Below are positions 37,312-45,681 of a DNA stretch of 64,000 nt, one piece after another. Numbering within the stretch: position 1 is the stretch's first letter; each line of letters begins with the position of its first letter. The translations under genes and the position numbers were made by a program. Source of the stretch: Ohtaekwangia sp036568665 (lineage in GTDB: Bacteria > Bacteroidota > Bacteroidia > Cytophagales > Cyclobacteriaceae); NCBI RefSeq assembly GCF_036568665.1, contig NZ_DATCSD010000081.1:1-64000 (forward strand), read 5' to 3'. The notes under the pieces are model-generated. The model searched no databases, was not told where the DNA came from, and was given only the letters and a program-made list of their open reading frames with translations.

Positions 37312-37369
37312 TTGCACTATATATATTCTGCCTTGAACCTATATATGTCACTTTTGCTACATGCTATAG

Positions 37370-37777
37370 TTACTTTATCCACGCGAGTGCTTCCTCAAAC
37401 GTGGCGAAATATCTCGTTTGTACTTTCGATCGATCTCCCACCCGATTGATTGCACCTTCTACAGAGATGCCTGAAAAATTATCGTCACGGTTGACTACTG
37501 CTATAGCAGAATAACCGGCTGCTATGGCACGCGGAAACCAATCTGTTGCCGACCATCGCTGATCTTCTTCCAGCATGGCCCCTATACCATTTATATCGGT
37601 AATGAGTTTACCAGTGCCAAAATGCTGCATCGCTGCGGCAGCAGCATTCATGGTGAATCTAAATTCACGCGATAGCGGTGGAGTGATCCAGGTAAGTATT
37701 AATAGGTGATGCTGCGAATCGTATGTGATGCGGGCATACTCTTCTTCAAACCAGCTGGATATATCTTTATTTTCCAT
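37370..37777 (-). CDS. STAS/SEC14-like small protein (paralogue 4)
   Basis: A 135-residue soluble protein. The family motifs are clear: LILTWITPPLSREFRFTM, LEEDQRWSATDWFPRAIAAG and YFATFEEALAWIK. It closely resembles paralogue 2 in the first half (both share MQxFGxG followed by a D). It begins 5 bases after the receptor gene at 37783-40071, so the two are almost surely translated from one message. That makes it the best candidate for a direct partner of that receptor. Confidence 0.75.
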   Translation of the reverse strand: MENKDISSWFEEEYARITYDSQHHLLILTWITPPLSREFRFTMNAAAAAMQHFGTGKLITDINGIGAMLEEDQRWSATDWFPRAIAAGYSAIAVVNRDDNFSGISVEGAINRVGDRSKVQTRYFATFEEALAWIK

Positions 37778-37782
37778 TATTA

Positions 37783-40071
37783 CTATACTTTTGAAAGCGC
37801 AGCAATGAGATTTTCTTTCTCTTCAAGCTGCTGCTGTAAAGTCGCTTCGCGTTGTATAAATTCCTGCACGGTCTGCTCCATCATCGTCTGCTGTGCATTC
37901 AGTTGTTGCTCTTTCATTTCGAGCTCTTCAGATTTTGCTTTGCTCTCATTCTCACGAATCTTCAGCTTATCGATGGTTTTATTCATCATCTGCTTCTGAG
38001 CTTCCAACTGCGCTGATGTGCGTTCGAGCTCGCGCATCCGCTTCGCTTCGCTTTCCATGGTGGCCTGCAGTTCTTCCATTGTCTGGCGTAGTTCTTCCTC
38101 CTGAGCCTGGCTTTCTATCAACAGGCGATCTGCCTCCTGTTTGGCTTGCATGATGTCTGTTACATCTTTTGCAAAAACAGCAACTGCTATTATTTCACCT
38201 TCTACACCACGCACTGGCACATAGTGCACGATATATACTCTATCGTCAGCACGGCTCTCTACCTGGAACGACTCACCCGCAAGTGCACGATCATATATAG
38301 CCTTGAATCCGTCACCAAACCTGGCAATAAGCGTAAGCAGATTGCTGCCTATATCCAAGCGCAAGCCTACAGCCTTAAAGCCTTCGAACGCTACGCGGTT
38401 ATAGCTTAACACGGAATATGATTTATCGAAGGTGATAATGGAATCGGTAGAAGCATCCATCATCTCACGCAGAAAGCGTTCTTTGTTTTGTGTAGTAGCA
38501 AGTATACGCCCCATCTCTTCTTGAGTGGAGGTGAGTTCTTCCATATTCTGGCGCATCTCTTCTTCCTGTGAGCGCATCTCTTCTGCCTGCTGGCGACTCA
38601 ATTCCAGCAAGCGCTTCGTCTGTTCATTGTTGCGCGCAGCCGCTACAGCAGAAGCTATATTTTCGCAAACCTTTACAATAAAATCCTGTTTGTAATTTTT
38701 ATAGGGATCGAATGAAGCAAGCTCGAGTACGCCATATATAGTTTCATTTACCTTGAGCGGCACAATAAAAATACTGCGCGGTGTTGCATACCCCAGCCCG
38801 GACGTGATGTGTACATAATCTTCAGGCACCTGTGTCATATATACCGGGCCGCCTTCTTCCCAGCACTGCCCCACTACACCCTGACCTCTATATATAACGC
38901 GCTCTTCAAATTTCTTCTTATCCCACGCATAGCACGATAATAAACGAAGGTGTTCCTCGTGTGTATCGTTACTATCCTGGCATATAAACAGACCGCCCTG
39001 GTTGGAGCCGGTATATTTTACGATGTTACTGATAATGGTATCGCCCAGTTTTTGAAAATCGTTTTGATTACGAATGATCTCGGCAAAGTCGGCAAGCCCG
39101 GCTACCGACCAGTTACGCTGGCGCTCGCCCTCTGCATTGCGCTTCAGGTTCTCACGCATATCCAGCAGTGCTTTACCCATTGTATCTTTGTCACTCAGCA
39201 ACGTAAAGGTTGTGTTGGTATAGTTACCATTACCTATCTCCTCGGCAAACACCAGTTTCTCGCGCATACCTCTCATCAAAGCTTTTATAGCCTTCATGAT
39301 TTGACCAATCTCGTCTTTGCGCTCTTTGAATTTTATTTCAATCATGTTGCCCTCTCCGATCTGTAGGATTATGTCTTTGAGGTACACGATAGGTCGAACC
39401 ACTTTCTCTACGGTGAAATAGTAGGATATGATTGATGCTGCTATAAATAACAACACCATTGCTACCAACGTTAACACGATCAATCCCCGATTCTCTTTTT
39501 TGGTTAATTGCGCGGCTGCAATTCTGCTCTTCTGAATCAGTATACTTTTCTCCAGTCTGTTCTCAGTATTCTTAATAGCGGGTGTAATGTTCTTGTCGAT
39601 AATACGCAGGGCTTTGTCCATGGATGCCGATGAGTATGACGTGTCGGACTTCAATATCTCCATAACTTCATTCTGCGCCAGCAATGCTTTCTGCACACCT
39701 TCCAACAGATCATCCACACCGGTTTTCAGGGAGGCGTCATCTGATTCGGAAGTGATCTTTTCCAACGTGCGCTTCAGTGCCAGAAATTCTGTTTTATGTA
39801 TATCTACCAGTGCCTGCTTATCCTGCGGATTGGGTTGAAACGCCCAGCGGTTGGTTAATCGCAGCGAATTATACTGCAGCGCATTGAGATCTTTCAACGC
39901 CAGGTATATGGGCCAGTTAACATGCTGCACTTCATAGTCGAGCCGCTCATTCCTCTCCAAAGCACTATAACAGAACCAGGCTGCCGACACTGCCACCAAT
40001 GCAATGAACATGTAGCCTACAGACATTTGTCTGGATAGAGTAAATTTGATTTTCATTCGCCCGGAAATCAT
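37783..40071 (-). CDS. Membrane receptor: HAMP-GAF-PAS with coiled coils, no kinase domain
   Basis: A 762-residue receptor. Membrane helices near 16-38 and 198-221 enclose a helical periplasmic domain of the four-helix-bundle type. A HAMP linker (PIVYLKDIILQIGEGNM) follows, then a GAF domain (about 330-470, GQGVVGQCWEEGGP), a coiled coil (EEMRSQEEEMRQNMEEL), a PAS domain (about 530-640, DASTDSIITFDKSYSVLSYN) and a last coiled coil of about 110 residues. No kinase, cyclase, phosphatase or methyl-accepting tip is present. A Met at 40056 is an alternative start. It leads a probable seven-gene operon that runs to 33156. Confidence 0.87.
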   Translation of the reverse strand: MISGRMKIKFTLSRQMSVGYMFIALVAVSAAWFCYSALERNERLDYEVQHVNWPIYLALKDLNALQYNSLRLTNRWAFQPNPQDKQALVDIHKTEFLALKRTLEKITSESDDASLKTGVDDLLEGVQKALLAQNEVMEILKSDTSYSSASMDKALRIIDKNITPAIKNTENRLEKSILIQKSRIAAAQLTKKENRGLIVLTLVAMVLLFIAASIISYYFTVEKVVRPIVYLKDIILQIGEGNMIEIKFKERKDEIGQIMKAIKALMRGMREKLVFAEEIGNGNYTNTTFTLLSDKDTMGKALLDMRENLKRNAEGERQRNWSVAGLADFAEIIRNQNDFQKLGDTIISNIVKYTGSNQGGLFICQDSNDTHEEHLRLLSCYAWDKKKFEERVIYRGQGVVGQCWEEGGPVYMTQVPEDYVHITSGLGYATPRSIFIVPLKVNETIYGVLELASFDPYKNYKQDFIVKVCENIASAVAAARNNEQTKRLLELSRQQAEEMRSQEEEMRQNMEELTSTQEEMGRILATTQNKERFLREMMDASTDSIITFDKSYSVLSYNRVAFEGFKAVGLRLDIGSNLLTLIARFGDGFKAIYDRALAGESFQVESRADDRVYIVHYVPVRGVEGEIIAVAVFAKDVTDIMQAKQEADRLLIESQAQEEELRQTMEELQATMESEAKRMRELERTSAQLEAQKQMMNKTIDKLKIRENESKAKSEELEMKEQQLNAQQTMMEQTVQEFIQREATLQQQLEEKENLIAALSKV

Positions 40072-40230
40072 ACTATATATGTTAAACCAGTTGCCTGGTC
40101 AGATTAAAGAAACTATACAGCAAAAGTAAATCTGCGGTATACATTCAGTTGTCTGGTTTAATGCTTACTTGGGTGTTGATATTTACTGAAAATTACCTCC
40201 GTATAAATACTTAGAAGCCACTCTCCTATA
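40072..40230. other. Intergenic region between the propeller sensor and the receptor operon
   Basis: A 159-base gap that may hold the promoter of the receptor operon. No exact TAnnTTTG box was found on the minus strand and no terminator hairpin is evident. Confidence 0.35.
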
Positions 40231-42939
40231 TCAACCTGCTTTATTACCGGAAAGAAATTTTCGCAGCAGCTTCTCTACAGGATATACCATTAATGCGATT
40301 ACGGCCTGCACAAAGAAGTTCACAACGGGTGAGGTATCGGTCGCCCAATAACCTGCTGCCAGATTCTGTATCAGTTCGATGATGAGTATCAACGTGAGAA
40401 ATGTAAGCACGCGCGAAAGGAACGCATAGCGATTTTCTTTTCGGTTAAGGCGAAATGTGATCAGCAGTAATGATCCGAAGAAGAGTATCTCCAGCGAATA
40501 GAACCAGGACGTTTTCCAGTAAGGTGGCACTACCTTAAAATGAATGATATGCTCTTCGGAGGTTTCACCCAACGCATCCCGTATACGCACGTGCAGATCG
40601 TACGGCCCGGCAGGTAAAAGCTGATAGGATAACGAAGCATCCGGAGTCCAGTCCGTCCATCGATCTGATAATCCGTCCAGTTTATACTGGTATTGAATGC
40701 CCAGCAAGCCGAGATAATCCGGATGTATAAAATCAAACGCAAGCGAGCTGTCGTCCTGCTCTACTTTCAGATCACTTACCGGCAATAGTTTCCCATCTTT
40801 ACTGCGCACCTGTTTCAACAGCACTTTGTGCAGCGAATGTTGTCCGCTATAGGCTTGTGGTGCAATCTTATATAGTTCATTCGTGCCGGTAGTTACCCAG
40901 AACTGTCCGTCATGTTGCGCATAGAGTGATTTGATCTGCTTGAAAAATCCTAACACATTCAACCCGTCATGCGGTATAGTCTGGTCAGACAAACACGTCC
41001 ATTGTGCATTATGATATACCCAGATATTTTCGTTACTCAGAATTACCCGTTCAATTTTACCAAGCTGCTTTCGTATTTCACGATCGTGCAGCAGAATATT
41101 ACGGCCCGGGTCGAAGTAAAAGCAATCGTGCGAAGCAATGAAATATACTTTGCCGTTGTGAAGAAATGAGTATACATTATCGTTGTAAGGATTTTCAATG
41201 CGCAGTGTACTGAATTTGCTATAGGCGTGCGCACTGTCTTGCTTTAGCCTATAGATGGCGTTTCTACCGCTTAACCATATCTCACTCGCAAGCCCGTTGT
41301 TGATGTGCACAACTTCATCGTCAATGGCGCGCGAAGCATGCAGGCTCCAGGAAGAGGAAGAGTTCTTCAAAAATATCTTAACAATATGACTGGCGGTAAA
41401 GGACACAATCTCACCAGTATCCTCATTGCAGGCAAAAGCCAGTGTGTGTTCGCCATCGATCTTTACGGCTTTTCCTTCGTGTACTTCGTATAGCCCGCCA
41501 CTTCCACCGGCAATGATACTATTCTTGCATAGCTTCAGGCTCGGGCTTTTGCCGCTATAGCCCGCCACAGGTCTATAGCGATAGCGTGCCACACGCAGAT
41601 CCGGGTTTTGTTCAAGTGCTGCCTGGCGCGATCGCACCACCATACGACTGTGAAAATCATTGGCATCTTTTTTCAATGCTACAGTTTCCACCACAGGTGC
41701 CTGTGCCGCTTCCCGTTTCTTCCTGCTGCGAAGAAAGGCAAATCGCTTACGCTTTGTTTTCTCTGCAGGTGCTGATTCTGCTGGCTTAACGGATTGAACA
41801 GCCACCTGCTTCGATGTCGGTATATTTCGCTTCACGGCTGTGTGTGTTATAGTCACAGGAGCATCTTTCACTGTTTCCAGAAAATATAGCCCGGTGCTGG
41901 TGCCTATATATACTGTGCTTTCAAAAGGCATTACGGATAGCAGGTTTCCTTCCAGCCCGGAAAAATTGGAATAACAACGAAACGGTAACGCAGGTGCTAC
42001 ACGCGTAAAGCCATATACGTGAGCAACCCATATACCCATATCACGGTCTATACCCAAAGTATATACTTCATTATCGGGTAAGCCGGTGTGGAAGTTCACG
42101 ATCTTATCCAGCGCACCGGTAGCTTTGAGAAATACTACGCCACCCCGCAGGGTGCCAATCGCCAGCAGGTCTTTGTTTACCCAACGGCACGAGGTAAGTT
42201 CTGATTTCTCTATATACCCACTGTCGCCTGCGTTAACCCGTATAGCATTACCATTGCGCAGCCAGTATAATTCATTTTTGTGCGTACCCACCAGCGATAC
42301 TCCGTTATTCTCCGGGCTCTCGGTTGCAAATACGATCCAGGCATCAGCCGGTAAACCGGTATCAACAGGTATTAGTTGTTGCCGGCGGATCGTATAGAAA
42401 GATTTATTCTGTGTTTGTAAAACCAGCTTGCCCGTCAGAAAAAACATATTAACAAAATGATCATCCTCCGGAGATGCTATTTTACTTACCGAGCGCTTTG
42501 CCTGCCGGTAAACATATAGCTCTTCACTGCCGAGAAATAAAATACTATCGCCCAGTTGTTCAATGCGGAAAACACCTTCAGGGTTTACTTTGCCGGGTAA
42601 AGCTATATATTGAGCTGTAGATAACCCCATGGTATACTGAAGATAGCCGAAACCCATTTTGCCGGCTACATATACCTGGTTCTGCGAAGTTACGAGTATA
42701 TCATATACCGAACCGGGGCACGACACAAGATCCCACGTGCGGCCATCGTATCGCAGCACGCCATTTTTATTGGCAACATATATAAGACCATTGTTGTCTT
42801 GCTCAATAGCAAAGTTCTCGGTATCGAAACGGTTATTATCGTAGGGATGCTGTGTTAAAAAATAGTCACCCTCCTGTGCCAGGACTGTAAGACGATTTAC
42901 GATCAAAAAGATCAGGAGTATAATTCCCTGCCGCTTCAT
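40231..42939 (-). CDS. Beta-propeller sensor with Y_Y_Y domain and C-terminal membrane helices, no output domain
   Basis: A 902-residue protein with a signal peptide (VNRLTVLAQ). The N-terminal two-thirds are two-component-regulator propeller repeats (for example NGLIYVANKNGVLRYDGRTWD and NEVYTLGIDRDMGIWVAHVYG). A Y_Y_Y domain follows near residues 730-800 (LGIQYQYKLDGLSDRWTDW). Three membrane helices end the chain. In Bacteroidota such sensors normally continue into a histidine kinase; this one stops. A basic, low-complexity insert near residues 385-415 (KTKRKRFAFLRSRKKREAA) breaks the propeller. It lies upstream of the kinase-less receptor operon on the same strand and may feed it. Confidence 0.85.
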   Translation of the reverse strand: MKRQGIILLIFLIVNRLTVLAQEGDYFLTQHPYDNNRFDTENFAIEQDNNGLIYVANKNGVLRYDGRTWDLVSCPGSVYDILVTSQNQVYVAGKMGFGYLQYTMGLSTAQYIALPGKVNPEGVFRIEQLGDSILFLGSEELYVYRQAKRSVSKIASPEDDHFVNMFFLTGKLVLQTQNKSFYTIRRQQLIPVDTGLPADAWIVFATESPENNGVSLVGTHKNELYWLRNGNAIRVNAGDSGYIEKSELTSCRWVNKDLLAIGTLRGGVVFLKATGALDKIVNFHTGLPDNEVYTLGIDRDMGIWVAHVYGFTRVAPALPFRCYSNFSGLEGNLLSVMPFESTVYIGTSTGLYFLETVKDAPVTITHTAVKRNIPTSKQVAVQSVKPAESAPAEKTKRKRFAFLRSRKKREAAQAPVVETVALKKDANDFHSRMVVRSRQAALEQNPDLRVARYRYRPVAGYSGKSPSLKLCKNSIIAGGSGGLYEVHEGKAVKIDGEHTLAFACNEDTGEIVSFTASHIVKIFLKNSSSSWSLHASRAIDDEVVHINNGLASEIWLSGRNAIYRLKQDSAHAYSKFSTLRIENPYNDNVYSFLHNGKVYFIASHDCFYFDPGRNILLHDREIRKQLGKIERVILSNENIWVYHNAQWTCLSDQTIPHDGLNVLGFFKQIKSLYAQHDGQFWVTTGTNELYKIAPQAYSGQHSLHKVLLKQVRSKDGKLLPVSDLKVEQDDSSLAFDFIHPDYLGLLGIQYQYKLDGLSDRWTDWTPDASLSYQLLPAGPYDLHVRIRDALGETSEEHIIHFKVVPPYWKTSWFYSLEILFFGSLLLITFRLNRKENRYAFLSRVLTFLTLILIIELIQNLAAGYWATDTSPVVNFFVQAVIALMVYPVEKLLRKFLSGNKAG

Positions 42940-43380
42940 TTTCTTTCGGGTTCAACGCTTCCCCGGAAAATCTTTTCAGAACAAGCAGCCGAGGCCAACG
43001 GTTGCTCTTACTTGCGACAGCCCAGGTTGCTGTAATGCCAAATGTAGCGGGTGTTCGAATACTTCATCCTCTGCAATATTCATGACTGCATGCTGTACTT
43101 ATTACCGAACACAGTGTCTGTAATTTTACGGAGTCTTTTATACGCTGTATATATGCGTTTCAACGTAAGCGCTGGACTTCGATTTTTAATGCAGTGCGGC
43201 AGCGGCAGAAAAAAAATCAACAGCGTCAACGCTTGGATAAAAGAATAAAGACCGTTATCTTAATTACAGATTCTTTGATCCCTCTGATCATGTTGATCTT
43301 TTAGTCGCGCCAGAAAGATCTATAGGTTGGCTTAGGTGTAAATACGTGCTGGCGGAAGATGTATAATTTGTGCTATAGTC
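42940..43380. other. Divergent intergenic region between the propeller sensor and the PAS kinase
   Basis: A 441-base gap. I see no gene, RNA or strong repeat in it. TATAATTTG near 43361-43369, just before the PAS kinase ATG, is a near match to the promoter box. Confidence 0.4.
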
Positions 43381-45240
43381 ATGACCGATTCGTTTGCTAC
43401 TAAATTACCGGGCGAAAAAGAAGCTATCCTGGCAGCGCTTGTGGAGCATGCCGCCGATGCTATTATGAGCAAGACCCTGGAGGGCATCATAACAAGCTGG
43501 AACTTCGGAGCCCAAAAACTGTTGGGCTACACGCAGAACGATGTAATTGGTAAACCTATAACCAGTATCATTCCTGCCGAACGCCACCATGAAGAACAGG
43601 AAATTATAGAGCGCATTAAACGCGGGGAAAGTATAGATCATTACGAAACAGAACGCATACATAAGAATGGAAGCTCTATATATCTGTCGGTAACATTATC
43701 ACCGATCCGGAATACAGCAGGAGAAGTTATCGGTATATCTGCCATTGCGCGCGATTTTACACGCCATCGAAAATCAAGAGAAACATTCAAGTCGTTACTG
43801 GAATCTGCACCCGATGCCATGATCATTGTGGGACGTGATGGAAAAATACAGATGGTAAATGCGCAAACCGAAAAGATATTTCAATATCACCGCAATGAAA
43901 TATATAATAAAAATGTGGAGATACTCATACCCGATCGGTTTCACAAACACCATCCGCAGCATCGGGATGGATTCTTTCACGATCCGCGTATACGCGGCAT
44001 GGGTATAGGCCTGGAATTGTATGGTAAACGAAAAGACGGAAGTGAATTTCCGGTGGAGATAAGTCTGAGTCCGCTGGAGACTGCCGAAGGAACCCTGGCG
44101 CTTGCCGCTATACGCGATATAACCGAGCGAAAAAAATCAGAAGAAAAATTTAAAGGCCTGCTGGAGTCTGCCCCCGATGCCATGGTTATTGTTGGCCAGG
44201 ATGGAACGATACAAATGGTAAATGCACAAACGAAGAATATATTTCAGTATGAACGTGCCGAGATAGAAGGAAAAGAAATAGAAGTGCTTATACCCGATCG
44301 ATTTCACGCGGCACATCCGGATCACCGGAAAAAATTCTTTCGCGATCCCCGTGTTCGTGGCATGGGCATAGGCCTCGAGTTATATGGTAAACGAAAAGAC
44401 GGCAGCGAGTTTCCCATAGAAATAAGTCTTAGTCCGTTGGAAACAGAAGAAGGCACGCTGGCGTTAGCAGCCATACGCGACATCACTGAACGTAAAATAG
44501 CCGAGCAACGCATTCAGCAATTGAATCGAGAACTGGGCGAACACATTGTTGAGCTCGAATCATTTTCATATTCTGTGTCGCACGATCTGCGCGCTCCGTT
44601 GCGCGCTATAGATGGTTTCATTGCTATGTTTCTAAACCGCTTTGAAACGGTAGACGAAGAAGGTAAACGCCTGCTGGGAAATATACGGAGGAATGTTACC
44701 AAGATGGGTAACCTGATCGATGATCTGCTCACGCTTTCGCGCATTGGCATGAAAGATATTCAGATCGCATCCGTTGATATGAACAAACTCGTGCACTCGG
44801 TACTCGATGAGCTGAAAGAGACGCGAGGTCTGACACAACTGGATATACATGAGTTGCCTGTAGCAGAAGCCGATATAGCATTGATGAAACAAGTATATCT
44901 CAATCTTATTTCAAATGCCTTTAAATATTCATCTAAAAAAGAATCACCACGTGTTACGATCGGATGTATACCGCAGCATGACGAAATACATTACTATATA
45001 AAAGATAACGGCGTTGGGTTCGACATGGAGTTTTACAATAAGTTGTTTGGTGTATTTCAGCGACTGCACAATCCGCAGGAATACCAGGGAACCGGTGTTG
45101 GGCTTGCTATTGTGAAACGTATTATTGCGCGGCATGGCGGGCACGTATGGGCAGAAGGAAAAGAAGGCGAAGGCGCGATTTTTTACTTCTCGTTAAAAAA
45201 CTCAAATCATACTAATCACACAACCCATGGAACAAGCTGA
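43381..45240 (+). CDS. Triple-PAS sensor histidine kinase
   Basis: A 619-residue soluble kinase. Three PAS domains lie at about 15-130, 138-255 and 258-375, then HisKA with SYSVSHDLRAPLRAI (His near 400) and an ATPase domain with LISNAFKYSSKKES, DNGVGFD and GTGVGLAIV. PAS2 and PAS3 are close copies (both start ESAPDAM and contain RGMGIGLELYGKRKDGSEFP), about 120 residues apart, so this is a recent internal duplication. Its stop overlaps the next gene's start by 14 bases, so it probably phosphorylates that receiver. Confidence 0.95.
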   Translation: MTDSFATKLPGEKEAILAALVEHAADAIMSKTLEGIITSWNFGAQKLLGYTQNDVIGKPITSIIPAERHHEEQEIIERIKRGESIDHYETERIHKNGSSIYLSVTLSPIRNTAGEVIGISAIARDFTRHRKSRETFKSLLESAPDAMIIVGRDGKIQMVNAQTEKIFQYHRNEIYNKNVEILIPDRFHKHHPQHRDGFFHDPRIRGMGIGLELYGKRKDGSEFPVEISLSPLETAEGTLALAAIRDITERKKSEEKFKGLLESAPDAMVIVGQDGTIQMVNAQTKNIFQYERAEIEGKEIEVLIPDRFHAAHPDHRKKFFRDPRVRGMGIGLELYGKRKDGSEFPIEISLSPLETEEGTLALAAIRDITERKIAEQRIQQLNRELGEHIVELESFSYSVSHDLRAPLRAIDGFIAMFLNRFETVDEEGKRLLGNIRRNVTKMGNLIDDLLTLSRIGMKDIQIASVDMNKLVHSVLDELKETRGLTQLDIHELPVAEADIALMKQVYLNLISNAFKYSSKKESPRVTIGCIPQHDEIHYYIKDNGVGFDMEFYNKLFGVFQRLHNPQEYQGTGVGLAIVKRIIARHGGHVWAEGKEGEGAIFYFSLKNSNHTNHTTHGTS

Positions 45241-45679
45241 TCGCGTTGAAATACTATTAGTGGAAGATAACCCGGACGATGCCGAGCTTACCATTTATGC
45301 CTTGAAGCAAGGCGACAAGAATATAAATTTTCTTCACCTGGCAGATGGTGTTGATGCATTGAATTTTGTTTTTGCCAAAAAGAGTTATGAGAACAAGCGC
45401 GTGCAGAATGATCTGAAACTTGTATTGCTGGATTTGAAATTACCCAAGATGGACGGCCTGGAAATTTTGCAACGCATCCGGCAGGACGAACGCACCAAAT
45501 CCTTACCGGTGGTTATACTTACATCATCGCGTGAAAAGCGCGACATACACACTGCGTATAACCTGGGTGTTAACAGTTACGTTGTTAAACCTGTTGAGTT
45601 TGAATTTTATGTGCAGGTAGTAAAAACATTAACCATATACTGGAACAGCATTAATGAAAAGCCGGTTGGGCAACTCTGA
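45227..45679 (+). CDS. Single-domain response regulator (Rcp1-like receiver)
   Basis: A 150-residue lone receiver. The acidic pocket (LLVEDNPDDAEL), phospho-acceptor Asp (LLDLKLPKMDG), switch residue (ILTSSRE) and Lys (VVKPVEF) are all intact. It resembles the receivers that pair with phytochrome-like PAS kinases. It overlaps the PAS kinase by 14 bases and ends 2 bases before the next kinase. With no output domain, it should pass the signal by binding a partner or by phosphotransfer. Confidence 0.94.
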   Translation: MEQADRVEILLVEDNPDDAELTIYALKQGDKNINFLHLADGVDALNFVFAKKSYENKRVQNDLKLVLLDLKLPKMDGLEILQRIRQDERTKSLPVVILTSSREKRDIHTAYNLGVNSYVVKPVEFEFYVQVVKTLTIYWNSINEKPVGQL

Positions 45680-45681
45680 AC

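Noticed and set aside
33156..42939. Partner-switching system with SpoIIE phosphatase and RsbW-type kinase
   Set aside because: STAS-like proteins suggest it, but no phosphatase 2C or anti-sigma ATPase motif is seen in the window.
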